Below are positions 1 through 8,900 of a DNA stretch of 64,000 nt, piece by piece. The position numbers and the translations under genes are program-made. Source of the DNA: an uncultured Muribaculaceae bacterium (GTDB lineage Bacteria; Bacteroidota; Bacteroidia; Bacteroidales; Muribaculaceae). Under the pieces are notes generated by a model that was not told the origin of the DNA, did no database searches, and saw nothing but the letters and a program-made list of their open reading frames with translations. The stretch lies in NCBI GenBank assembly GCA_910585285.1, contig CAJUDL010000006.1:29767-93766 (forward strand). Direction: 5' to 3'. Every line of letters starts with the position of its first letter. Position 1 is the first letter of the stretch.

Positions 1-89
1 GTAGCCGCTCCCAAACGAGCTGCAGCAACCGCTGCCTCGCATCCGGCGTGCCCACCGCCTATCACTATTACATCAAAATCAAACTTCAC
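1..89 (-). CDS. mnmG: MnmG (GidA) tRNA uridine modification enzyme, N-terminal fragment
   Basis: The first 29 codons of a gene that runs off the left edge. The translation has the FAD-binding start of MnmG, with [15 protein letters not shown] giving the dinucleotide-binding glycine loop. In this family MnmG works with MnmE to install the carboxymethylaminomethyl group on wobble uridine 34 of certain tRNAs. The start is read as GTG at 89-87 because no in-frame ATG is visible just upstream. ybeY lies upstream on the same strand, so the two may be cotranscribed across the repeat between them. Confidence 0.85.
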   Translation of the reverse strand, partial: MKFDFDVIVIGGGHAGCEAAVAAARLGAA

Positions 90-96
90 CCCTGTA

Positions 97-260
97 TAAT
101 GTTTAATGTGTAATGTGTAATGTTAAATGTTAAATGCCTCTTTTAATGTGTAATGTTTAATGTTAAATTTTTAATGCCTCTCTTAATGTGTAATGTGTAA
201 CGTCGGAAGACAAAGTGTGTATCAAAAATTAAACATTACACATTAAACATTACACATTAA
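97..260. repeat. Low-complexity hairpin spacer, family A (TAATGTG units)
   Basis: The mnmG-ybeY gap is filled with degenerate 6-7-bp units such as TAATGTG and TTAAATG, followed by the complementary CATTACA/CATTAAA units. A 21-bp arm at 143-163 pairs perfectly with 240-260. The right arm overlaps the ybeY 3' end and encodes its last residues and stop codon. Related elements lie at 24218-24334, 24977-25007, 39299-39416 and 40713-40797. Confidence 0.8.
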
Positions 261-662
261 CTTAAGTGCTCGATTCTCTTCTGCCTCCATGATCTCGCGC
301 TCGCCCGGACCTTTGTCGTTGATGCCACAAAGATGAAGCACGCCATGGATGATCACGCGAAGCAACTCGGACTCATAGCTCACACCTATTTCCGCGGCGT
401 TTGAAGCGACAGTATCGAGAGAAATGACCATATCCCCTGCAATACGATTTCTTCGCGTATAATCGAACGTAATTATGTCCGTGTAGTAATCATGTTGAAG
501 AAACTTGCGATTGGTTTCAAGGATGTATTTGTCATCGCAGAAACAATAATTAAGATTACCGACACTGTAGCCGTGATCGGCAGCCACCTCACCTATCCAC
601 CTCTTCACCCTCTCAAAATCCAGTTGAGGCATTTCCACCCCTTCTGTCATGAATTCAATCAT
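243..662 (-). CDS. ybeY: YbeY endoribonuclease / rRNA maturation factor
   Basis: A 139-aa protein of normal YbeY length. TDIITFDY (residues 61-68) and HGVLHLCG (106-113) are the family signatures; the family is a zinc-dependent RNase acting in 16S rRNA maturation and ribosome quality control. H106 and H110 are present, but the third metal histidine usually seen in a following GYDH segment is replaced by IND, leaving only two histidines in the motif. The start, MIEFMTEG, matches the family's N-terminal pattern. The last five residues are encoded inside the family A repeat. It lies just upstream of mnmG on the same strand. Confidence 0.9.
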   Translation of the reverse strand: MIEFMTEGVEMPQLDFERVKRWIGEVAADHGYSVGNLNYCFCDDKYILETNRKFLQHDYYTDIITFDYTRRNRIAGDMVISLDTVASNAAEIGVSYESELLRVIIHGVLHLCGINDKGPGEREIMEAEENRALKLMCNV

Positions 663-1117
663 GTGCGAATATTAAAAATTTAAATTTTAACATTAACTTT
701 CAATCCAACTTACAAAAATAATAAAAAACGAGTAAAACTCCTCAATGTTGAGGATAATTAAGACTTCAATGATCAAGAGTGCATTATTTTGCCTTTTACG
801 ATTTTATTTCATCCGGAAATCAAGAAATGTAGATAACGTCTATAAATTATTATATTTTCGCAACTTAAGCGAGAAGAACACACTTTTTAAGCCCCCGAGA
901 ATAGAATATTTCAACAATTATTGCCACTTACACGTAATTTTATTCTTCACGAAGAAGAATTTCTGCATTTCTTCTGCACAAAGAGACAAAACAATTAATC
1001 GACCTCTTACTTATCACTTCCCAACTATTACTTCTTACTTCCTATCTCTTACTTATCGGGTAAACGCCCGATTTAGTGTTCCGCAGCATAAAATAGTGGC
1101 AGTTGAAATATTTTATC
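663..1117. other. Intergenic region between ybeY and the AraC-type gene
   Basis: No convincing gene is visible. The region is AT-rich. A possible minus-strand -7 box for ybeY (TATTTTTG) lies at 720-713. Near 1003-1060 is a pyrimidine-rich tract of degenerate CTTACTT units without a complementary partner arm nearby. An open frame crosses part of the region on the plus strand but has no recognisable product and collides with the AraC gene. Confidence 0.45.
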
Positions 1118-1125
1118 TATATTTG
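1118..1125 (+). promoter_or_regulatory. Possible -7 box of the AraC-type gene
   Basis: TATATTTG matches the Bacteroidetes -7 consensus TAnnTTTG, 61 bp before the ATG. The nearest TTG is too close for a standard -33 box, so the assignment is weak. Confidence 0.3.
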
Positions 1126-1186
1126 GGCACGAAAGAGAAAAATCGGCATACGGGACACGTAAAAAATTTTTTGACAGCTATTGCAG

Positions 1187-2224
1187 ATGGAATATATCGA
1201 CATTTCATATATATCGGGACTGTCCACCATGTTTTTCGGCATGATGGCGGTTTTCTTTTGGCACAAAGGAGAAAGGCTACATAAACTCGTTACTTTGCTG
1301 ATGCTTACGATCTCGTTACAGTGTATCAAAGATTTCATAATCTTAAGAATGGGACTGTTTTACGAGACAGACTACTGGGAAATGTCGACAGCCTTCGACA
1401 TGGTTGCCGTGCCAATGTATGCCTTCATTCTGACCGAGCTTGTAAGACCGGGGCACTTGACTTTAAGGAGCATGGCTTGGCAGGAGTTGCCATTTGTGCT
1501 GCTACCGGTGTTGTACATCATCACCAACGTTTCCTGGCTGTTCTATATCGAAGTTGCATGGGCGGCGATATATGGCACAACTTATCTAATATGGACTGCA
1601 ATCAATATTCCACGCTATAACCGTTATCTCAAAGAACAATATTCATACACAGAGAATATCAATCTGAACTGGCTTAGAATAATCCTATATACGTTTTACA
1701 TTATACTCGGACTCTGGATTTTCGACTCTCTCGCATTTCATTTTTACATGGAATGTGTCTACATGATTTGCAATCTTCTTCTATGGATGGTTATTTCATT
1801 CTTCCTGTTTCGCCACGAATCGGTCATTGATGAGCTTTCCGACTGGACACCGGAGATGAACGCTGAGGATCTGACTATTGACAATTCTCTGGAAAAACGC
1901 ATCGAAGAACTGTTTGTCGTAAAGAAAGTTTTTTTGAAAGCAGACCTAAAATTGTCTGACATAGCAAAAGAAGTGGGGTCAAACCGCACGTATGTCAGCA
2001 AATTTTTCAACAGCGATTCAGCCACCAACTTCTATAGCTATGTGAATTCGTATCGTGTGGCATATGCCTGCACCCTGCTTTCGGATAGCTCAATTTCTAT
2101 CCAAGACATTGCTATCAAGTCCGGTTTCAGCAGCGGATCCGTATTCTCCAGAGTATTCGCCAAACACAAAGGGTGCTCGCCTTCATCTTACAGAGAGAAA
2201 ACAAAAACCGAGCAAAGCATCTGA
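1187..2224 (+). CDS. AraC-family regulator with N-terminal membrane domain
   Basis: About 345 aa. Residues up to about 205 form several hydrophobic helices resembling a 7TM-like sensory region. The C-terminal ~110 residues are an AraC DNA-binding domain with two helix-turn-helices: LSDIAKEVGSNRTYVSKFF, then IQDIAIKSGFSSGSVFSRVF followed by the typical GCSPSSYR end. This arrangement is common among Bacteroidales regulators and suggests a membrane-bound sensor acting directly on DNA. The ATG at 1187 is preferred over the TTG six bases upstream. The ligand and targets are unknown; the next operon downstream is a plausible but unproven target. Confidence 0.85.
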   Translation: MEYIDISYISGLSTMFFGMMAVFFWHKGERLHKLVTLLMLTISLQCIKDFIILRMGLFYETDYWEMSTAFDMVAVPMYAFILTELVRPGHLTLRSMAWQELPFVLLPVLYIITNVSWLFYIEVAWAAIYGTTYLIWTAINIPRYNRYLKEQYSYTENINLNWLRIILYTFYIILGLWIFDSLAFHFYMECVYMICNLLLWMVISFFLFRHESVIDELSDWTPEMNAEDLTIDNSLEKRIEELFVVKKVFLKADLKLSDIAKEVGSNRTYVSKFFNSDSATNFYSYVNSYRVAYACTLLSDSSISIQDIAIKSGFSSGSVFSRVFAKHKGCSPSSYREKTKTEQSI

Positions 2225-2262
2225 ATTAAAGCTATTTGTACGTATTGCAAAGATTGTTACTT

Positions 2263-2302
2263 AAAATAAATACTTTTTTTGACCATATATAGTATTTATT
2301 TT
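2263..2302. terminator. AT-rich hairpin after the AraC-type gene
   Basis: AAAATAAATACT (2263-2274) pairs perfectly with AGTATTTATTTT (2291-2302) around a 16-nt T-rich loop. It sits 39 bp after the stop codon and may end transcription or separate the regulator from the next operon. Confidence 0.5.
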
Positions 2303-2368
2303 ACTTATGGCAAACATATAAAGTCATTCCATATTTAATTTAGAGTCTTTAAAATCAATTTTAAGAGT

Positions 2369-2935
2369 ATGGAAGAAAAAATAAAGGAACTGGCAGATAT
2401 ATTCACCAAAATGGTGAGGAATGCCAACAGTTTCGGCGATATCTGGAAGAACATAACACCGGGACGCAGGGCTTTTGCTCTTATGAAAGAGCTGCCTGAC
2501 ACGTTGGCGGGAGAATTCGACACACCTGCCGACAAGGCTACCCTGCTCGCACAGATGCTTGATCAGATGGAAGAAACATATACTCCCCGTTTCTGCATAA
2601 GCATAAGAGAATACATGCAGGCACTCGCTCCAAATGATGTTGACAATAACGCAAAACTCGCACAACTTCGCGATTATACAGACCTTTCGCTGCCCATGGA
2701 AGAGTATTGCAGGAAATATCACAAACATTTGAAGTTTGACCCGGTGGAACGCACCGAAGAGATGGAGAATGTAATTGAAAGTGTTGAGCGTGAAGTGGCT
2801 GAGGAACTTGCAGGCATGCCCAGAGGCATGGGGTTCTGCTTCGCACATTGGCACGCCAAAAAGGCTGCACTCGCCAACAGGGGTATTGAGTGGAACTCCC
2901 CTAACACAATGAACCCGGGAGTAATTTTTGACTGA
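2369..2935 (+). CDS. Uncharacterised 188-aa protein
   Basis: I do not recognise a family. The protein is soluble, acidic and largely helical, with no signal peptide or membrane segment. A conserved-looking end (GFCFAHWHAKKAALANRGIE, then WNSP) resembles a fixed C-terminal module. It is the first of three close same-strand genes (2369, 2947, 3768) just before the kinase/FHA/AAA operon. The start ATG encodes MEEKIKEL, and the next gene also starts MEEK, perhaps reflecting a duplicated start region. Function unknown. Confidence 0.7.
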   Translation: MEEKIKELADIFTKMVRNANSFGDIWKNITPGRRAFALMKELPDTLAGEFDTPADKATLLAQMLDQMEETYTPRFCISIREYMQALAPNDVDNNAKLAQLRDYTDLSLPMEEYCRKYHKHLKFDPVERTEEMENVIESVEREVAEELAGMPRGMGFCFAHWHAKKAALANRGIEWNSPNTMNPGVIFD

Positions 2936-2946
2936 TTTTGACTGAT

Positions 2947-3768
2947 ATGGAAGAAAAAAAAGAAGCCATAAAAGAGGAACCAAAATTCAGCATAAAAGAT
3001 TTGCTGCCGACAGTGCTTGATATAGTTGTGCACCATTACGTGCGTGATCAATCCGTTGCAACGAATTACGATGAGAGCGTTCGAATAGATTCCCGCGACA
3101 TTCGCGTAGGGAACTTGGTTGACACAGGCAGTCTCGTCTGCGGGAAGCTAATGGTTATAGAAATCACTGAAGAATCCATAACCCTCATCCACATCCACAG
3201 CAAAGAGAAACGTACACTCAAACTTGAGGAGGAATGGGTAATAGGACCATATGTCATTGATAACAGTCCCTATATCAGCAGCGACGAAATCACCATGACA
3301 ATTAAATACGATTTCCTCACTCCATGGGAACAGATACCTGAAATAATGGATAAAATCATACCGATTCATGAAAACGCCACAAGCTCGGTAATCCCCGAAA
3401 CAGTAGATGATGAAGAGCGTGTGCTTGCACTCCTTGACCTGGACCTGGAACTCGGCGATGTGGGCAGCTATCCGCTTAAGGCTCTGCTTAGCGCATGCAA
3501 CAACTGGCACACAGCCAAGATTGTAAGGCTCGGACAGTTCCAGGAGATCCTTCTCGAAGGGATTGAAAAAGGAGCCCTGTCGCCCGATGACGAGACCGGA
3601 TGGTCATGGCTTAAAGTAGCAGCGGAAACAAATGATCCGGAGACCTTCATGACTGATATGGACAGATATTACGACCTCTTGGCAAGCGCCGTAGAGAATG
3701 GTAATGCTGATGCGCTCGATATAATGAACACCATCTGGGAACCGGAACAAATAATTGAGGAAGACTGA
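2947..3768 (+). CDS. Uncharacterised 273-aa protein
   Basis: No known enzyme family is recognised. Residues from about 40 to 90 contain RVGNLVDTG followed by alternating beta-strand residues, similar in style to a small beta-barrel domain of many Bacteroidales hypothetical proteins. The C-terminal third is helical and acidic. A TTG at 2938 would also open the frame, but the ATG at 2947 gives MEEKKEAI and is preferred. The stop TGA overlaps the ATG of the DUF1963 gene (TGATG), implying translational coupling. It probably works with its neighbours, but no role can be read from the sequence. Confidence 0.65.
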   Translation: MEEKKEAIKEEPKFSIKDLLPTVLDIVVHHYVRDQSVATNYDESVRIDSRDIRVGNLVDTGSLVCGKLMVIEITEESITLIHIHSKEKRTLKLEEEWVIGPYVIDNSPYISSDEITMTIKYDFLTPWEQIPEIMDKIIPIHENATSSVIPETVDDEERVLALLDLDLELGDVGSYPLKALLSACNNWHTAKIVRLGQFQEILLEGIEKGALSPDDETGWSWLKVAAETNDPETFMTDMDRYYDLLASAVENGNADALDIMNTIWEPEQIIEED

Positions 3769-4415
3769 TGAAACCTATCTACCTGACACTGAGAATGCCC
3801 TTCGAGAAACTCGCCACAGGCGCTTCACGCTTCTGGGGCAATCCCGACCTGCCTAAAGGCACGGAATATCCTATGTACATCGACGATGAAGGAGACCCGT
3901 ATCCTTACTTCTTCATCTGCCAGATAAACCTGAAACAATTAGCGGAATTTGCTCCCGACAATCCTTTGCCACACAAAGGTTTGCTCTCATTCTTTGCCAA
4001 AATCGACCACTATCTCGGATATATGGCGGCAAGCTATGGCATCAGTGGTTATATAAGCAGTGCCGATGACGTAAAGGTCTTATATTTCCCTGAAACAGAC
4101 ACTATGGAAGAGGTGGTACTCCTCGATGACGAAGACAATCCCACGGCACCGGAGGAGATGGAAATTACATTCGCCCATATTGTCGAACCTCTAAGCGACG
4201 AGCATGAACTGTTTGCCGAGCCTACACACCGGGAATGGGAGACATGGGATGAACCGTTCGAAGACTGGTCAATCCTACTGCAGATTGATTCATTCGAAGG
4301 TAAAGACTTTGTGTTGAATTTCATGGACTTCGGTGTGCTCGATTTCCTTATTTCACCAGAAGCGCTGAAGAATCAAGACTTCTCAGATGTGCGTGGCATT
4401 ATTTTATCGACTTAA
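3768..4415 (+). CDS. DUF1963 / YwqG-like protein
   Basis: A 215-aa protein with features of the DUF1963 family: SRFWGNPDLPKG near the N-terminus, FICQINLKQLA, GLLSFFAKIDHY, VLYFPE, and a C-terminal WSILLQIDS with a final acidic segment. Members include YwqG; the molecular role is not established, though they often sit beside toxin/immunity or phospho-signalling genes. It overlaps the upstream stop codon by one base, so it belongs to the 2369-4415 operon. There is no signal peptide, so it is probably cytoplasmic. Confidence 0.75.
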   Translation: MKPIYLTLRMPFEKLATGASRFWGNPDLPKGTEYPMYIDDEGDPYPYFFICQINLKQLAEFAPDNPLPHKGLLSFFAKIDHYLGYMAASYGISGYISSADDVKVLYFPETDTMEEVVLLDDEDNPTAPEEMEITFAHIVEPLSDEHELFAEPTHREWETWDEPFEDWSILLQIDSFEGKDFVLNFMDFGVLDFLISPEALKNQDFSDVRGIILST

Positions 4416-4439
4416 ACAACATAATTAGCAACTTAAATA

Positions 4440-4610
4440 TTCAACTTTCGCAAGCGAAAAGTTGAGGTTTATAAGTTTAATCGAGCTTAGCGCAGTTTAT
4501 AAGTTTATTTGTTTGATGCGAAAAAAAGAAAACACAGTCATATTCGCATCGGATAAACTCCTTAACTTCTAAACTCTTAAACTTTAAGTTGAAGCTTGCT
4601 AAACTTAAAT
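4440..4610. repeat. Dispersed ~170-bp intergenic element, family D, copy 1
   Basis: This segment matches 26571-26740 along its whole length, roughly 85-90% identical by eye with one or two small indels. It contains nested inverted repeats, including GATGCGAA pairing with TTCGCATC, and hairpin ends built around TCGCAAGC and GCTTGC. Both copies have the same orientation relative to the gene that follows. Here it ends 15 bp before the 104-aa gene. Confidence 0.8.
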
Positions 4611-4625
4611 TAAATATACAAGCTT

Positions 4626-4940
4626 ATGAAATATCTTCGAGTGTCAGTTTCCGTCAATGCATTAGGAGTGGAGTCCGGATGGGGAGACAAGATGCCCTTG
4701 TCTGATTTGGAAGATGGCAGGACAATCCGTATTGATGCCTTGCTGCCAAGCCAATACGGACCATATGTCGCTCCAATATACGCCAAGATGAACGATGACA
4801 AAACTGCCGTTGAAGTCACCAGTGAAAAATATGGCAACGATACCCTTCCACTCGATGACAAATACCGTTCATGGAAAAGTCCCGAGATTGGACTCTCTTA
4901 CGCAACTTGCCAGATATCCGTTTTCTTAAGCACTTTTTAG
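4626..4940 (+). CDS. Uncharacterised 104-aa protein, possibly truncated
   Basis: A small soluble protein of unknown family, mostly beta-strand in character. Its last residues (SVFLSTF) and stop codon run into the left end of the MITE-like element at 4939, so the original C-terminus may have been cut off by that insertion. It lies between the family D repeat and the MITE-like element and is therefore isolated from both neighbouring operons. Whether it is still functional is uncertain. Confidence 0.5.
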   Translation: MKYLRVSVSVNALGVESGWGDKMPLSDLEDGRTIRIDALLPSQYGPYVAPIYAKMNDDKTAVEVTSEKYGNDTLPLDDKYRSWKSPEIGLSYATCQISVFLSTF

Positions 4941-5123
4941 AAACTGTTTAAATTTATTATGAAAAATTTATTATATGTATTCTTTCGGGAATTTTGAGGT
5001 TCTTTTTGGCTGCTTCCGCCAAGTTTCGGCAGTCGAAACCGACAGGTTTCTCCTTTCTCAACTCGCGGAATCACCTCAAAAATAACTCTCAAACTCCCTC
5101 GAAAATAAATTTAAACAGTTTCT
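4939..5123. mobile_element. MITE-like element with 20-bp perfect terminal inverted repeats
   Basis: AGAAACTGTTTAAATTTATT at 4939-4958 is repeated in inverse at 5104-5123. The 185-bp body has further inverted pairs, including TTTTGAGGT against ACCTCAAA and GAAACC against GGTTTC, so it could fold into one long hairpin. It has no open reading frame. Its left end supplies the stop codon of the 104-aa gene and its right end is 19 bp before the zinc-ribbon operon. No clear target-site duplication is visible. Confidence 0.65.
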
Positions 5124-5142
5124 TAAAGAATTTTCTGACAAA

Positions 5143-5916
5143 ATGGAACAGCATAAGTATCGCGAACAACACCTATACAAACAAAAATACGCCACTCAGG
5201 AGAACAACTCTGACAGTGGTGGCACGTGCACCTTCTGCGGTGCGGAAATTGAAGAAGACGAGCGTTTCTGCTCCGAATGCGGTAGTCCCCGAGGAGGCAT
5301 AACGTGCCCAAACTGCGGAACGGTGAGCCGTCGAAGCTTCTGCAGTCATTGCAACACTCCGCTCAACGACATTGCGCGAGAAGCAGTGCGACAAGCTAAA
5401 GCCGACCCCGCATTCCGACGAGCCGAACAACTTGCCGCAGAGATGGCTGAACTCGAAAGGCAAATACTCAACGCCGGTGTGCCTAAAGCCACACTCGACA
5501 CTGCACTCAACGAAGAGGCACGCAAAGCTGCAGGACGCTATGCCGACCTGTTCTCCGGCGTGGCATCGCTGAAAGTGCCGGATATGCCGAAAACCCAACC
5601 CAAACCTCAGGGGAAGGTGCTCACAGGAGATGTGCTTCAGTCTGCTATCAATGCTTACAAAGAAAAGGCTGCCGAATTGCAACGCACAATAAGTTCGATG
5701 CTACCGTCTCCTTCCGCTACACCGGAAGAGAAACGCAATTTCTTCTGCGCCCGAAAGATAATGACAGTAGAAATGCGCGCTACGAAGCAGGAATGGGTAT
5801 GCAACTATTGCGGCTGCCATCACAATCAACCCAGTGAATGCGCCGAGCCTCAACTTGGAGGCACCTGGATTTTCGTAAACCAGCCCACTCCTGTGGCTAA
5901 AATAATTTACGGATAA
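5143..5916 (+). CDS. Multi-zinc-ribbon protein of the kinase/FHA operon
   Basis: A 257-aa soluble protein. Two tandem zinc ribbons occupy residues 29-70 (Cys pairs 29/32, 43/46, 55/58, 67/70). A charged helical middle with coiled-coil character follows, then a further Cys cluster (C220, C223, C225, C233) near the C-terminus. It is the first gene of a tightly coupled operon; its TAA overlaps the kinase ATG (TAATG). Similar ribbons begin the AAA and FHA proteins, so these modules may help the partners assemble or bind a shared target. Catalytic activity is not apparent. The family was not recognised beyond the ribbons. Confidence 0.7.
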   Translation: MEQHKYREQHLYKQKYATQENNSDSGGTCTFCGAEIEEDERFCSECGSPRGGITCPNCGTVSRRSFCSHCNTPLNDIAREAVRQAKADPAFRRAEQLAAEMAELERQILNAGVPKATLDTALNEEARKAAGRYADLFSGVASLKVPDMPKTQPKPQGKVLTGDVLQSAINAYKEKAAELQRTISSMLPSPSATPEEKRNFFCARKIMTVEMRATKQEWVCNYCGCHHNQPSECAEPQLGGTWIFVNQPTPVAKIIYG

Positions 5917-8900
5917 TGGCAAATCAAAAACCCTCATGGGGCAACGCTCCACAAGAATCAACAACAGCCAAAACCGGTGGCTGGGGTAACGCTCCGCAGG
6001 AATCAACAACTGCCGGCTCCGGTGGCTGGGGCAATGCCCCGCAGGAATCAACTACAGCCAAAACCGGTGACTGGGGCGATGCTCCACAGGAATCAACCAC
6101 GGGAGGACAACCGAAACAATCATACGGAGTGAAAGGTGATTGTCCGGTATATTCCTTCTATATCTTGAACGGGCTGACTTTCAGCGTGAAGCGCGTTATC
6201 TCCGACCAGTCAGGCGAAGCCATCATCTTCGAAGTAGAAAACGGCGGCAATCTCTATGTCCTGAAACTCTATCGCCGCGGCGTAGTGCCCAACCATGATG
6301 TGCTTCAGCGAATCATGGAGCAGCGCGGCAACGGTCTCCTTGTCGATATATATGCCCACGGGCAATGGCATGATGATGTAGGTGGCGGAGACTATCACTA
6401 TGAAGTTATGGAGCATTGTTGCGGAGGATCGCTCGCAAATGTCAACGTGCATGGAGATGAAGAAAAACTACGAATGCTTGCTGCAAGGATGGCTTCGGCT
6501 CTTGACTTCGCACACAGCAAAGGTGTTCTTCATCGCGACGTAAAGCCTGCCAATTTCCTATTCGTAGACAAGGAACAGACACGCTTTGTGCTTACTGACT
6601 GGGGGTTGGCGAAAATGCTTGACAAAGACCGGCGCACCGTCACCGATGCCGGACGCACGAAAATATATGCCGCTCCGGAGATGTACACTTATATTCCGGG
6701 CACCCCTACCTATGTCGGACCGAAAGCCGACTTTTTCTCCATGGGAATGACGCTTATGGCGCTATGGATGGGAGAAGGCAGACTTCTTGCCGACGAGACA
6801 AAACTCGTGCATGACAAACAAGAAGAGACACTGCCCTATCCCCAACGCGGCGAAATGAGCGACCATATGCTCGGACTGATCAAAGCCCTGACGCGTCGAA
6901 ATCCCGATGTGCGTGCAGGATTTGACGAAATGATACGCTGGAGCAAGGGGGAAAGCATATTCCAGGAAAAGGAGGATGACTCGTTGGCAGAGTTCAAGAT
7001 TGTGTTCAACGCAACTGCCGGGCTTATAGCCCACACGCCCAAAGAACTCAGCGACATGATGTGGGCGGATCAGGAACTTGCAAAAAAGTATCTTTACTCC
7101 GACAAGGTGACAAAATGGTTTCGCGATATCGAGCGTCCGGAGCTTGCCATGGCAATGGAGGATATTACCGAAAACCGCTTCCCCGGCAACCGTGACGAGG
7201 GTCTTTACGCAGCGTGCCTGACCCTGAATCCGGAGATGCCATATACGTTCATACAGAATGAAAAACGAATAGAAATACACAACCTTAAAGAACTTGGAGA
7301 AGCTCTTGGGAACTATACAATCTCGGACATATCCGGATTGGCAAGCCAGGCGTTCCTGATGTGGGTTGCCATTCAGGATCCCGCTTTGGCAGGAAAAGCC
7401 ATGAAAAGACCTAACGACTGGTGGTATATAGCCTATACCCTCACTCCCGACCGTTCATTCTATTTCTCTCCATTGGCTACGAGCGATTACGGATCCGCGC
7501 AGCAATTAGGGCAACGCATTGTTGATGAAATCTCAGGAGTCAAGAAACCCGGTCAGTTGCTTGACAGTGTTGCCCCCGGTTTCGAAAAAAGCCGTCTTTA
7601 CGCTTATCTAAGCGCCAAAGGGCAATACGACAGTCAGATAAAATGGATAAATTACTGCCTGGAACTGAACTCTCAAGACAACAAAAAGAAATTCGCTCCC
7701 TATACCCTGCGAGTAGCCCGGTTTAAAGCAGCAACAGGTCTCTTAGGGAAGGTTCCGCCCATAACTCTTGATGGCCATACTTTTGAAAAGCCGAAAGATA
7801 TCGAGCAGACGGATATGTCTGAAATATCATCGGATGATCAGGATATACTCGCCGACTGGCTCGCCCTCTTCCATCAGGAGGATCCCAATGCCGACTATAA
7901 GAAAAAATCCTATCTCAAGCGTACTTCCGAATATTCCGATGCCCTTGACTGTCTGCCGGAATGCTCGTATTGCCTGCAATCCGAAGACAGCGCGGCGGAC
8001 ATAGCCGTAGCAATGCAGGTCAATGAACAGAGCTGGCGCAAAGTGAAGATCTGGCGATGGATAGCAGGGATATTCGGATTCCTACCCTTGCTTATTATGT
8101 GCGCAGCCGGGATTTATCTCACGGTAACCATGGGAGCGCTCGACTTTTCCGATAGTCTTGAAGCCGTAGGCTATTGGGTAGGCATAGGTGTCGGTGGTCT
8201 GATATTTCTCGGCATGCTCGGTGAAGACTATGGTTTCATTTTTGCCGGCATAGCTGCCGTGATATGCTTTGCTCTGATTAGACTGGCATTCACATTTCTC
8301 GGGTTTATTGTTCCATGGCTGGTAATCGGACTTATGCTTGTCGCACTGATATTTTTAGGAAAAAAAGTTTTTTGGGGCGAAAAGCAGTATTTCGATGACC
8401 AATACAGCGACCTTGACTGGGATGAAGTTGTAGAGCGATATTTTGTGGGAATACGCTTCAATTGTCTCGATAAGGTATTCCCCCTTAACGTTCCCGATAA
8501 TTATCCGGTCTGCGTGATCGATGAGTGTTCGGAAAGAGCCTACGCCGAGCTTCCGGGAGTGCGCAAGAGTGCGTTGCTTATGCTCGCAATGGCTCTGATA
8601 GGTGGTGCGCTATGCTGGTTCACCGCAAAGGGTATAAACGCCCCTGTCAAAGAAGCGACAACCGGGATTGAACTTCTGCAAGGCAATTTCCAAGGTGATA
8701 TCGAAGGCACACCCGCAACCATCGATTTCAAGACTCTCAAGGATGGAGAACTGGAGGCTGTCATGTCGATAGACTATCGTAGTGGAAACACCCGTCAGAC
8801 AATGGCTGGAAAAGCTGCAGTGTCGTTCCCCGTGATGCTACCCAAAACAGACAACAGCAGTATCTATCTGCAGATCGATACAGCCTACACGCAGGATGCC

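Noticed and set aside
745..1284. A 179-codon plus-strand open frame before the AraC-type gene
   Set aside because: It overlaps the start of the AraC gene in another frame, has no recognisable domain, and its composition looks non-coding.
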